A program made the position numbers and the translations under genes. From CAZNQW01 sp964575225 (GTDB lineage: Bacteria > Chloroflexota > Anaerolineae > JAAYZQ01), in the NCBI GenBank assembly GCA_964575225.1, contig CAZNQW010000147.1, positions 1-9,679 of the forward strand: a DNA stretch of 9,679 nt, in the 5' to 3' direction. This document shows positions 1 to 6,392 of the stretch, piece after piece. A model generated the notes under the pieces. That model saw only the letters and a program-made list of their open reading frames with translations. It did no database searches and had not been told where the DNA came from. Each line of letters starts with the position of its first letter. Positions within the stretch are counted from its first letter, which is position 1.

Positions 1-2
1 TG

Positions 3-329
3 CCAGAGTCGATCGAGGTCAGCAGCGTTGAAATCCGCGAGGCGCTTGCCAATTCGGTCAACATCATTGTCGAAACCCTGCGCGACGCCCTGGATGACAC
101 TCCGCCCGAGCTGGTGGCCGACTTGATGGAACAGGGGATTGCCCTGGCCGGTGGAGGAGCGCTCCTCCAAGGGTTGGATGAACGCCTTTCGGAAGAAACC
201 AAAATGCGCGTCTATGTGGCAGAAGACGCGCTTACCTGCGTCGCTCGCGGGGCCGGCCTCGTTCTCGAGGACTTGGATCGCTATCACAAAGTCCTGGCCG
301 ACCTCCAACGGGGCAGCACATCGCACTAG
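3..329 (+). CDS. mreB: Rod shape-determining protein MreB, C-terminal part (5' truncated by window)
   Basis: Bacterial actin homologue that forms membrane-associated filaments and directs the cell-elongation machinery in the cytoplasm. Only the last 108 codons are present; the reading frame is already open at base 3 and ends at TAG 327-329. Visible hallmarks are the IEVSSVEIREAL helix region, the TPPELVADLMEQGIALAGGG stretch, which is the nucleotide-binding glycine-rich turn of subdomain IIA, and the VYVAEDALTCVARGAG segment close to the C terminus, all in the order expected for MreB. The tail after VLEDLD adds about 18 residues, slightly longer than the minimal MreB end. It lies 85 bases upstream of mreC on the same strand, the usual mreB-mreC-mreD order. 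The family call is secure. MreB cannot be separated from an Mbl-type paralogue on this fragment alone, but the mreC neighbour favours MreB. Confidence 0.95.
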   Translation, partial: PESIEVSSVEIREALANSVNIIVETLRDALDDTPPELVADLMEQGIALAGGGALLQGLDERLSEETKMRVYVAEDALTCVARGAGLVLEDLDRYHKVLADLQRGSTSH

Positions 330-414
330 ATGAGGGACTCGGGCCGTTTGGCGCTCGATGGGGAAATGGGAGCTTGGAGCCAACACCCGTGCGCCCCGGT
401 AAAGAGGTCGCGCC
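330..414 (+). other. mreB-mreC intergenic spacer
   Basis: This 85-base spacer holds no ORF that I can support. I see no T-rich terminator after mreB and no clear -35/-10 pair. Its only clear signal is the mreC ribosome-binding site at its end. Read-through from mreB is therefore likely, but a promoter with poor consensus cannot be excluded. Confidence 0.5.
401..408 (+). promoter_or_regulatory. Shine-Dalgarno of mreC
   Basis: AAAGAGGT lies 6 bases before the ATG at 415 and supports that start codon for mreC. Confidence 0.7.
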
Positions 415-1260
415 ATGAAAAGTGAGCGCTTCCAGAACCTCTTTCCGGTCCTGTTGATTGTGGTCGCCCTGATCGGGTTTGTGCTCCACCGAACCGGTCT
501 GTTGGATCCAGTAGAAGGGCTGTTTCTGCAGATCACGGCCCCAATCGAAAAGGGGATGACATCGATCGGCAGTCGGGTTGGAGAACTGACACAAACGATC
601 CGCGATCTGCGGGATCTTCGGCAGCGAAATGAGGAACTGGAAGCAGAGAACGCCGCCCTCCTGCTCGAAATTGTACGCCTCAGAGAGGTCGAGCACGAAG
701 CCGTTCTCAAAGGCGAGCTTTTGAACTTTGCTCGCGAAAATCCATCGTTCCAGATCCAAGGCGCACATGTGGTGGGCCGGGTGATCGGCCGAGACCCCAA
801 CAATATACGGCAGTCCATCACTTTGGATGCGGGCACAGAGGTGGGCATCGCCCGCAATATGCCGGTGGTGACCGAGCGCGGGTTGGTGGGCCGGATCTCC
901 CAGGCAGGCAAGGGCTGGTCCAAGGTGTTGCTAATTATCGACGGAAGCAGCTCGGTGAACGCGCTGTGCCAGAGTACGCGGGCCGCAGGGTTGATCCGTG
1001 GACGCCCCGACGGGTCGCTGCAAATGGAGGCGATCCCCCAAAGCGATACGGTGAGTGTGGGAGATACCGTCTTGACCTCCGGGTTGGGCGGCAATTTTCC
1101 CAGGCAGATTCCCATTGGGCAGATCACGAGTGTGGAACGCCAGGACAACGAACTGTACCAAACGGCCACCGTGCACCCCACCGTGGACTTTGCCCATCTG
1201 GAGGCGGTGCTCGTGATCACGGCCTTTGAGCCGGTGGCAGAAACCGAGGACGAACCATGA
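415..1260 (+). CDS. mreC: Rod shape-determining protein MreC
   Basis: Bitopic membrane protein that links MreB filaments to the extracytoplasmic PBP2-RodA wall synthase and activates it. The 281-residue product has a short basic cytoplasmic N terminus, one membrane helix at about residues 9-25 (LFPVLLIVVALIGFVLH), a coiled coil at about 55-105 that mediates dimerisation in this family, and a C-terminal beta-barrel region. Family landmarks are VVGRVIGRDP (119-128) with TLDAGTEVGI, MPVVTERGLVGRIS (149-162), and TSGLGGNFPRQIPIGQI (221-237), the conserved MreC loop. Length is typical. The start ATG 415 has an SD 6 bases upstream. The stop TGA 1258-1260 overlaps an ATG at 1257 that opens a 17-codon mini-ORF leading to mreD. 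The acidic tail (AETEDEP) is unremarkable. Confidence 0.95.
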   Translation: MKSERFQNLFPVLLIVVALIGFVLHRTGLLDPVEGLFLQITAPIEKGMTSIGSRVGELTQTIRDLRDLRQRNEELEAENAALLLEIVRLREVEHEAVLKGELLNFARENPSFQIQGAHVVGRVIGRDPNNIRQSITLDAGTEVGIARNMPVVTERGLVGRISQAGKGWSKVLLIIDGSSSVNALCQSTRAAGLIRGRPDGSLQMEAIPQSDTVSVGDTVLTSGLGGNFPRQIPIGQITSVERQDNELYQTATVHPTVDFAHLEAVLVITAFEPVAETEDEP

Positions 1261-1310
1261 CCTGGTCAAGGGAGATGATCTTGGCCAGATTCAGTCGTTT
1301 TGAACCGTGA
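1257..1310 (+). CDS. 17-codon mini-ORF bridging mreC and mreD (leader peptide or frameshifted mreD start)
   Basis: The ATG at 1257 overlaps the mreC stop (ATGA), and the frame reads MTWSREMILARFSRFEP before ending at TGA 1308-1310, which overlaps the mreD GTG start (GTGA at 1307-1310). Inside it, AAGGGAG (1268-1274) sits 6 bases before an in-frame TTG at 1281, so translation could also begin there as MARFSRFEP. The sequence shows two stop-start overlaps in a row, the usual sign of translational coupling. Two readings are possible: a coupling leader peptide, or the true N terminus of MreD separated from the rest by a one-base indel after base 1303 (natural or an assembly error). There is no direct evidence that the peptide is made. 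Confidence 0.35.
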   Translation: MTWSREMILARFSRFEP

Positions 1311-1807
1311 GCATTTATCTTGTCGTTCCGGCATTGGTGATTGTGGCTTTGGTGCAAGCCACCTGGATGCCGCATCTGGCCCTATATGGCGTGTTTCCCA
1401 ATCTCCCTCTTTTGGTGGTCACGAGCTGTGGCCTGGTGAAGGGTGTTTGGTCTGGCGCGGTATGGGGATTCATCGTCGGAGTTGCGATCGACTTTCTTTC
1501 AGGAGCGCCTTTTGGGGCAGCCACCGTCGCCCTGGTCTTGATTGGCTTTCTGGCTGGAAAGGCGAAATTGGGCGCCATTCGAGCACACGTGGCATTGCCC
1601 ATGCTCACCGTGCTCGTGGCTACCTTGATCTATGAGATTGTCTTTCTTTTGATTTTGACCATTTCGGGAGAACACGTGGTCTGGTGGGAAAGCTGGGTGC
1701 GCATCATCTTGCCCGCAGCGGTGCTTAACGCTCTGCTCACACCACCCGTTCTCTGGATGATGCGCTGGCTTGACCGTCGTTTCACCGAAAAAGAGATGGA
1801 GTGGTAG
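1307..1807 (+). CDS. mreD: Rod shape-determining protein MreD
   Basis: Small polytopic membrane protein of the elongation complex, acting with MreC to regulate PBP2-RodA. As read it has 166 residues, within the family range, and is almost all hydrophobic, with about five membrane segments: near residues 3-19, 27-45, 48-65 with 68-84 close behind, 97-119 and 130-149. The small, proline-containing first helix followed by PNLPLLVVTSCGLVKG, then GFIVGVAIDFLSGAPFGAAT, is the characteristic MreD pattern (GxxxGxxxDxxsgxxxG). A basic, acidic-ended tail (MRWLDRRFTEKEMEW) is cytoplasmic. GTG 1307 is the first possible start because TGA at 1301-1303 closes the frame upstream. It has no adequate SD of its own; the nearest purine run (1268-1274) is over 30 bases away. 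Translation is therefore probably coupled to the mini-ORF that ends at 1310, or the true start lies upstream in another frame. It ends 1 base before the mrdA start. Confidence 0.9.
   Translation: MSIYLVVPALVIVALVQATWMPHLALYGVFPNLPLLVVTSCGLVKGVWSGAVWGFIVGVAIDFLSGAPFGAATVALVLIGFLAGKAKLGAIRAHVALPMLTVLVATLIYEIVFLLILTISGEHVVWWESWVRIILPAAVLNALLTPPVLWMMRWLDRRFTEKEMEW
1798..1801 (+). promoter_or_regulatory. Shine-Dalgarno that decides the mrdA start
   Basis: GGAG lies 7 bases before TTG 1809 and immediately before the mreD stop. The frame is open further upstream to a TTG at 1770, but that codon lacks a comparable SD and would overlap mreD by 38 bases, so 1809 is preferred. Confidence 0.6.
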
Positions 1808-1808
1808 C

Positions 1809-3794
1809 TTGTCCGAATCACAACCGAAGGGCATCGGGTTCCGACTCGGCACTTTCCAAACTATCACGATCCTGTGTTTCCTTATCCTGCTCGTGCAGCT
1901 CTGGCGGTTGCAGGTGCTTCAGGGCGAAACGTATCGGGACGCAGCCGACGTCAACCGGCTGCGCCTCGAGTCGGAACCAGCCCCCCGCGGCGTGATCTAT
2001 GATCGCCGGGGGTATCTTCTTGCCCGAAACTTGCCCGAAATCACAGTGGCCATTATCCCCGCCTATCTTCCCGAAGAGGAAGAGGCCCGCAAGACCCTTT
2101 TGTTGGAGCTGGCCGAACTTTTGGAAATCCCGGCCTACGATATCGAACCCGAGACGCCCTCAGGCTTGGCCCACGAAGAGGATGCCGCACCGAAAGAGGG
2201 CCTCCTGACGATGATCGAAAATGCCGCAATCGCCCCTTATCGCGCCGCATCCGTCAAGACCGGTGTGTCGCGTGAGATCGCCATGGTTTTGGAGGAGGAA
2301 CACCTGGATTGGCCCGGGGTCACCATCCAAACCAAAGCGGTGCGGGAATATATCTATGGCTCCCTACTGGCCCATGTGCTGGGTTATATCGCCCCCATAC
2401 CTGCGGCTCGGGAAGAGGAATATCGAGCCCTGGGGTACGACCCCAACACCCATCTGGTGGGCCAAACCGGTGTGGAGTACAGCTTTGAGCAAGAATTGCG
2501 CGGTTATGATGGGCAAAAGCTGATCGAAGTCGACATCGCCGGACGGGGGGTGCGCACAGCCGGCGAGCCCCAGCCCGCGGTCGCGGGATACAACGTGCGC
2601 CTGACACTGGATCTGGATCTGCAGCAAGCCATGACGTCGATCCTACAGGAACGCCTCGATGTGCTGCACAAGAAGCAGGGTGCGGCCATTGCCATGAACC
2701 CCCAGACCGGAGAAATCTTGGGTATGGTATCCCTGCCAGCCTACGACAACAACGAGTTCACAGGCGGCATTTCCTTCCAACGATTCGACGAATTGCAGCA
2801 AGACCGATTTCGTCCTCTGGTCAACCACGCCATTTCGGGGCAGTATCCACCGGCATCGACCTTCAAGACCATCGTCGCCTCAGGGGCACTGGAAGAGGAA
2901 ACGATTACGGCCAACACTCGCTATCACTGTGGCGGCATCATGTGGCTGCCCAACCGATTCTACCCCGAAGACCCAAGCTTGGCTCAGCCATTCTATTGCT
3001 GGATCTACCACGACTACCACGGCAGCCACGGCTCCCTCGACGTGGTTTCGGCGATAGCCCGATCGTGCGACATCTTTTTCTACCAGGTGGGTGGGGGTTA
3101 CCGAGATCGCATCACGGGGTTGGGCGAGACCAAGATCGGCTATTACGCCGAGCTGTTTGGCTTCGGCGCTCGAACAGGCATCGACCTTCCGGGAGAAGCG
3201 CCGGGGCTAGTGCCCACGGTCAAATGGAAACGGCTGAACTACAGCGAATCGTGGGTCACCGGCGACACCTACAACATATCCATTGGCCAAGGATTTGTCC
3301 TGGCCACCCCACTGCAAGTTCTCAACGCGGCAGCGGCCATCGCCAACGGCGGCACCCTCTACCGACCGCAGGTGGTGTACGACGTAATTGACAGCGACGG
3401 CGCCATTGTCAAAGCCTTTGCTCCCGACGTCATTCGCCAACTGCCCATCTCGCCCGAGAACATCGAGCTGGTGCGCAGAGGAATGCGAGGGGTGGTGTCT
3501 GGGACTGGAGCGACTGCCCGCGGCATCAACGTGCCCGGCGTGGCTGTGGCGGGCAAAACAGGCACCGGCGAGTTTTTTGAGGACCTGAACGAAGACGGAA
3601 TTGCCGACCGAGATCAGGAGGGCAACCTGCCGACCCACGCCTGGTTCGTATCCTTTGCACCTTATGACAACCCTGAAATCGCCCTCGTCGTCTTTATCTA
3701 TAGCGGCGGTCAAGGTTCCTCTGCAGCTGTGCCCGCAGCCAACGAGATCCTGAACTATTACTTTAGCCGCGACCGGGAGGAGGTCTCGCCATGA
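1809..3794 (+). CDS. mrdA: Penicillin-binding protein 2, peptidoglycan DD-transpeptidase of the elongasome
   Basis: Class B penicillin-binding protein that crosslinks peptide stems in lateral-wall peptidoglycan as partner of RodA, on the outer face of the membrane. From TTG 1809 it is 661 residues long. One membrane anchor lies at about 15-35 (TFQTITILCFLILLVQLW). It is followed by the dimerisation (pedestal) domain with APRGVIYDRRGYLLARN (58-74) and LVGQTGVEYSFEQELRG (216-232). The transpeptidase domain carries all three active-site motifs: STFK (Ser350, Lys353), SCD (Ser419) and KTG (Lys583). Two features stand out: a Cys/His set between the first two motifs (Cys374, Cys397, His407, Cys420), and an acidic insertion after KTG with a DxNxDG loop (from Asp592). 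Position after mreD and the SCD-FFYQVG motif indicate PBP2 rather than the division enzyme FtsI. Start TTG is supported by GGAG 7 bases upstream. The end overlaps the next gene by ATGA. Confidence 0.95.
   Translation: MSESQPKGIGFRLGTFQTITILCFLILLVQLWRLQVLQGETYRDAADVNRLRLESEPAPRGVIYDRRGYLLARNLPEITVAIIPAYLPEEEEARKTLLLELAELLEIPAYDIEPETPSGLAHEEDAAPKEGLLTMIENAAIAPYRAASVKTGVSREIAMVLEEEHLDWPGVTIQTKAVREYIYGSLLAHVLGYIAPIPAAREEEYRALGYDPNTHLVGQTGVEYSFEQELRGYDGQKLIEVDIAGRGVRTAGEPQPAVAGYNVRLTLDLDLQQAMTSILQERLDVLHKKQGAAIAMNPQTGEILGMVSLPAYDNNEFTGGISFQRFDELQQDRFRPLVNHAISGQYPPASTFKTIVASGALEEETITANTRYHCGGIMWLPNRFYPEDPSLAQPFYCWIYHDYHGSHGSLDVVSAIARSCDIFFYQVGGGYRDRITGLGETKIGYYAELFGFGARTGIDLPGEAPGLVPTVKWKRLNYSESWVTGDTYNISIGQGFVLATPLQVLNAAAAIANGGTLYRPQVVYDVIDSDGAIVKAFAPDVIRQLPISPENIELVRRGMRGVVSGTGATARGINVPGVAVAGKTGTGEFFEDLNEDGIADRDQEGNLPTHAWFVSFAPYDNPEIALVVFIYSGGQGSSAAVPAANEILNYYFSRDREEVSP
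3778..3784 (+). promoter_or_regulatory. Canonical Shine-Dalgarno of the C39-like gene
   Basis: AGGAGGT, a full complement of the 16S anti-SD, is embedded in the last codons of mrdA and lies 6 bases before ATG 3791. It is the most canonical SD in the window, which suggests efficient translation of the downstream protein independent of coupling to mrdA. Confidence 0.75.
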
Positions 3795-4783
3795 CGCCCG
3801 ACGAGAGCGCCCGCCGCCCCCGCGCGCCGAGTATTGTCTGGTTCTTGGTGGGCCTGGTCGTCCTGGCCTTTGGCTCGTGTCTGGTCATGAGCATGGTGGC
3901 CTGGCAAGAGGCCACCCTCGTACGCAACCTGAGCGCCGAAATGCACACCCTGCGCGGCGAACGACAGCAGATAGAGGGCCAATTTGTGGCTGTGCAAGCC
4001 ACCGCAACCATCGTCGAAGCCCGGCTGGCTACGCTCGAAGCCAACGATCCAGCACGGCAAATTGCCCAATTGCAGGCACACCTGGATGCAGCCAGCAACG
4101 AAGAAGAGCTGGCAGCGCTCAAAACCACCATGGTCGATGTGCAGGCCACGGTCAACGCCTTTCAGTCATCTCTGGACGATCTGGCGGCCAAGACCGAATC
4201 GCTCGAAGCGCAAAACAGAGCGATGGAACTCCCTGCGGAAATCCGGCTCAGCGTCCCCCGGCAAAGGCAAACCCATAACCTGAGCTGCGAATCATCGGCT
4301 GCCTCCATGGCGGCCCAGTATCACGGTGTCGATCTGACCGAGAATCAGGTGGTAGCCTCGCTTCCACGTAACGACAATCCCTACCTCGGCTTCCGAGGAA
4401 ACGTCGATGGGCCCACCGGTGGCATCGAGGACTATGGCGTGTACGCCGGACCGGTCATGGCCGTGCTCAACGACTGGGGATTGCGAGCCACAGCCGTGGA
4501 ACAGGGCGTAGAGGGCATCCAGGCGGCATTGGCCCGAGGCAACCCAGTCATTGCCTGGGTGCCGTACGATTGTCTGCCCAGTACGCCTGTGGAAACCACC
4601 ATCGACGGCCAGGTAGTATCGCTGGTGCCTAATCAGCATGTGGTGGTCATCACCGGCTTTAACGCCGATGGGGTGTGGGCCAATGACCCCTGGGACGGGC
4701 TCGAGGACTTTTACAGGTACGCACAACTGGATCGGGGCATGAGCTACTTTGACTATATGGCCATTGAGGTGTCAACACGTTGA
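3791..4783 (+). CDS. Membrane-anchored coiled-coil protein with C39-like (papain-fold) peptidase domain
   Basis: This 330-residue protein is predicted to be held in the membrane by one helix at about 14-38 (SIVWFLVGLVVLAFGSCLVM), with an Arg-rich cytoplasmic N terminus (Arg8, Arg9, Arg11), so the rest should be extracytoplasmic. A long Ala/Gln/Glu-rich coiled coil spans about 42-146. The C-terminal domain (152-330) matches the C39-like peptidase family (Peptidase_C39_2 type): Gln160 six residues before Cys166 in NLSCESSAASM, the spacing of the papain oxyanion Gln and nucleophile, then GFRGNVDG (200-207), DYGVYAGPV, His283 in QHVVVITGF and Asp299 in NDPWDG. All catalytic positions are present, so it is probably active, but its substrate is unknown. 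Cleavage of peptidoglycan stem peptides or of an elongasome protein are guesses from position only: the gene overlaps mrdA by ATGA and minC by TTGA. It is not part of the standard mre-min gene set. Confidence 0.8.
   Translation: MTPDESARRPRAPSIVWFLVGLVVLAFGSCLVMSMVAWQEATLVRNLSAEMHTLRGERQQIEGQFVAVQATATIVEARLATLEANDPARQIAQLQAHLDAASNEEELAALKTTMVDVQATVNAFQSSLDDLAAKTESLEAQNRAMELPAEIRLSVPRQRQTHNLSCESSAASMAAQYHGVDLTENQVVASLPRNDNPYLGFRGNVDGPTGGIEDYGVYAGPVMAVLNDWGLRATAVEQGVEGIQAALARGNPVIAWVPYDCLPSTPVETTIDGQVVSLVPNQHVVVITGFNADGVWANDPWDGLEDFYRYAQLDRGMSYFDYMAIEVSTR
4766..4771 (+). promoter_or_regulatory. Shine-Dalgarno of minC
   Basis: GAGGTG lies 8 bases before TTG 4780, supporting the unusual TTG start that overlaps the stop of the C39-like gene (TTGA). 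Confidence 0.55.
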
Positions 4784-5478
4784 GCCAAGAGCATAGCGAA
4801 AAGTCGGATGCCGTCACCATCCGGGGCACCAGCGACGGATTGGTGATCACCCTCGGAGAAGGACCGTTCGGTGCGGTCCTCTCTGACATGAAGGAGCGGC
4901 TCGAATCCAAGGCCTCCTTTTTTCTGGGCGGGCGGGTGGCGTTGCGCGTGGGAGATCGACCCCTCTCCGTGGAACAATTGCAGATACTGGGCCAAGCCAT
5001 CCAGGAATGCGGCGTTACGCTATGGGCCATCGAAGGAAGCCACCCCACCACCCAATTGGCCGTGGATGAAATGGGTCTGGAGACGCACCTGCGCGCCAGC
5101 CCACCCCCGCTTTCTCCCAAACCGGAACAGATCCCTCGCGAGGAGATGGTGGGCGTCGTGGTCCGCGGCACGCTACGATCAGGACAGGCGGTCAATCACG
5201 CAGGTCATATCACCATCGTCGGCGACGTGAACCCCGGCGCCGAGATTGTCGCCAGCGGGGACGTCATCGTTTGGGGAAAATTGCGAGGGATTGTCCATGC
5301 AGGTGCCATGGGCGACGATGGGGCGATCGTTTGTGCACTACAATTAGCGCCGAGCCAGATCCGTATCGGTTCGCACATTGCCCGCCCACCCGACCGAGGG
5401 CGATTGCCCAAAGACCCCGAGATCGCCAGCGTTCAAGATGGGGGCATCGTAGTCGAGCGTTGGGAGAAAAAACGCTAG
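4780..5478 (+). CDS. minC: Septum site-determining protein MinC
   Basis: Inhibitor of FtsZ polymerisation that is recruited to the membrane by MinD-ATP and blocks division away from midcell. The 232-residue protein shows the two MinC domains: an N-terminal FtsZ-binding alpha/beta domain at about 11-106 and a C-terminal beta-helix at about 123-205, joined by a Pro-rich linker (SPPPLSPKPEQIP). The beta-helix carries the RSGQ motif (133-136), which contacts MinD in this family, then GHITIVGDVNPGAEIVASGD and WGKLRGIVHAGAMGDDGAIV, with the regular glycine spacing expected. A basic tail (VVERWEKKR) ends the protein. Start TTG 4780 overlaps the preceding stop and has GAGGTG 8 bases upstream. It is 27 bases from minD. 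Length fits the family. Confidence 0.93.
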   Translation: MSQEHSEKSDAVTIRGTSDGLVITLGEGPFGAVLSDMKERLESKASFFLGGRVALRVGDRPLSVEQLQILGQAIQECGVTLWAIEGSHPTTQLAVDEMGLETHLRASPPPLSPKPEQIPREEMVGVVVRGTLRSGQAVNHAGHITIVGDVNPGAEIVASGDVIVWGKLRGIVHAGAMGDDGAIVCALQLAPSQIRIGSHIARPPDRGRLPKDPEIASVQDGGIVVERWEKKR

Positions 5479-5483
5479 CTCGA
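5453..5483 (+). other. Inverted repeat at the minC 3' end
   Basis: AGCGTT (5456-5461) pairs with AACGCT (5471-5476) around a 9-base loop. The stem can extend by TCG (5453-5455) pairing with CGA (5481-5483) across a 4-base bulge. It covers the minC stop codon and lies just before the minD SD. No T-tract follows, so it is not a classical terminator; a role in mRNA stability or in minD translation is possible but unproven. Confidence 0.35.
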
Positions 5484-5493
5484 CATTCGAAAC

Positions 5494-5498
5494 AGGAG
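5494..5498 (+). promoter_or_regulatory. Shine-Dalgarno of minD
   Basis: AGGAG lies 7 bases before ATG 5506, an optimal arrangement that fixes the minD start. Confidence 0.75.
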
Positions 5499-5505
5499 TC
5501 TGCAT

Positions 5506-6300
5506 ATGAGTGCAACAGTCATCACCGTTACCTCTGGAAAAGGTGGAGTGGGCAAGACGACGACCACAGCCAACCTGAGCGTCAGCCTGGCGATGCTTGG
5601 TCAGCGGGTTGTCGCCATCGACGCAGACATTGGCCTGCGCAACCTCGACGTGGTCATGGGGCTAGAAAACCGCATTGTCTACGACTTGGTGGACGCCGTC
5701 GAAGGCCATTGTCGCCTGCGCCAAACCCTCATCCGCGACAAGCGTCTGTCCGAACTCTATTTGCTGCCAGCCGCTCAGACTCGCGACAAGACCGCCGTCA
5801 CCCCTGAGCAGATGGTCGAGCTATGCGATCAACTCCGTCCCGATTTCGACTTTATTTTGGTCGACTCGCCTGCCGGGATCGAGCAAGGTTATCGCAATGC
5901 TGTGGCTCCCGCGGATCGAGTCCTCATCGTCACCACGCCCGAGGTCTCGGCTGTCCGCGACGCCGACCGGATTGTGGGGCTGATCGAAGCGGACCTGAAG
6001 GGTCCCCCCAGTCTGATCATCAACCGCCTGAGCCCTGAAATGGTCCAGCGCGGCCAGATGCTCAGCATGGACGATGTGGTCGAAATCCTGGCCATTGACC
6101 TGATTGGCATCGTGCCTGAGGACAAGGAGATCATTATCTCCAGCAATCGGGGCAACCCGGTGGCTCTGGACGGCAAGTCTGCTGCAGGACTCGCTTTTCG
6201 CAACATCGCCGGGCGGATCATGGGACAGGACATTGCCTTCATGCCCCTCAAAGGGGGCGGCAGCGTCTTTGACCGTCTGGCCCGATTCATTCGAAGATAG
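5506..6300 (+). CDS. minD: Septum site-determining ATPase MinD
   Basis: Deviant Walker A ATPase that dimerises on the membrane with ATP, recruits MinC and is released by MinE. The 264-residue protein has the deviant Walker A motif GKGGVGKTTT (11-20; signature Lys12, catalytic-loop Lys17), the switch I region AIDADIGLRNLDVVMGLENR (37-56), Walker B ILVDSPAGIE (117-126) and the INRLSPEMV segment of the guanine/adenine-contact region. The C terminus (SVFDRLARFIRR, 253-264) is a basic amphipathic helix matching the MinD membrane-targeting sequence. MinD rather than ParA or FlhG is indicated by this tail, the switch I sequence and the flanking minC and minE. ATG 5506 has AGGAG 7 bases upstream. It is followed by a 92-base gap, the longest non-coding stretch in the window. 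Confidence 0.97.
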   Translation: MSATVITVTSGKGGVGKTTTTANLSVSLAMLGQRVVAIDADIGLRNLDVVMGLENRIVYDLVDAVEGHCRLRQTLIRDKRLSELYLLPAAQTRDKTAVTPEQMVELCDQLRPDFDFILVDSPAGIEQGYRNAVAPADRVLIVTTPEVSAVRDADRIVGLIEADLKGPPSLIINRLSPEMVQRGQMLSMDDVVEILAIDLIGIVPEDKEIIISSNRGNPVALDGKSAAGLAFRNIAGRIMGQDIAFMPLKGGGSVFDRLARFIRR

Positions 6301-6306
6301 AAAATT

Positions 6307-6327
6307 CGCTGCCCTTGCCCGGCAGCG
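6307..6327 (+). other. Perfect 7-bp inverted repeat just after minD
   Basis: CGCTGCC (6307-6313) pairs with GGCAGCG (6321-6327) around a 7-base loop, 6 bases after the minD stop. The bases that follow are A-rich rather than T-rich, so it is not a standard rho-independent terminator on this strand. It may protect the upstream mRNA 3' end or mark a processing site between minD and minE. Confidence 0.45.
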
Positions 6328-6382
6328 GCGAAAAACTCGGCTTTCGGCAAAGTGGTAGGACCCGTGTGTACTGCACATGTTC

Positions 6383-6388
6383 AGGAGG
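6383..6388 (+). promoter_or_regulatory. Shine-Dalgarno that decides the minE start
   Basis: AGGAGG lies 4 bases before ATG 6393 and selects that codon over upstream in-frame candidates. Confidence 0.75.
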
Positions 6389-6392
6389 CGTT

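Larger units (their letters stand above)
6301..6392 (+). other. minD-minE intergenic leader
   Basis: This 92-base region is the largest untranslated gap here. It contains a perfect 7-bp inverted repeat near its start and the strong minE SD at its end. The minE frame is open through much of it (from about 6315), but the only start there is a TTG without an SD and the encoded residues do not resemble MinE. I see no convincing promoter. Confidence 0.5.

Noticed and set aside
3860..3890. Lipoprotein signal (Cys30 in AFGSC) in the C39-like protein
   Set aside because: Phe at the -3 position is a poor lipobox and the hydrophobic helix continues past the Cys, so a plain membrane anchor is more likely.
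6307..6345. Rho-independent terminator after minD
   Set aside because: The hairpin is followed by GCGAAAAACTC rather than a T-run, and minE follows in the same direction.
6315..6392. N-terminal extension of minE from a TTG at 6315
   Set aside because: The extra residues (MPGSGEKLGFRQSG...) do not resemble MinE, the TTG has no SD and falls in the hairpin loop, while ATG 6393 has AGGAGG and gives the standard MGLLDRILGR start.
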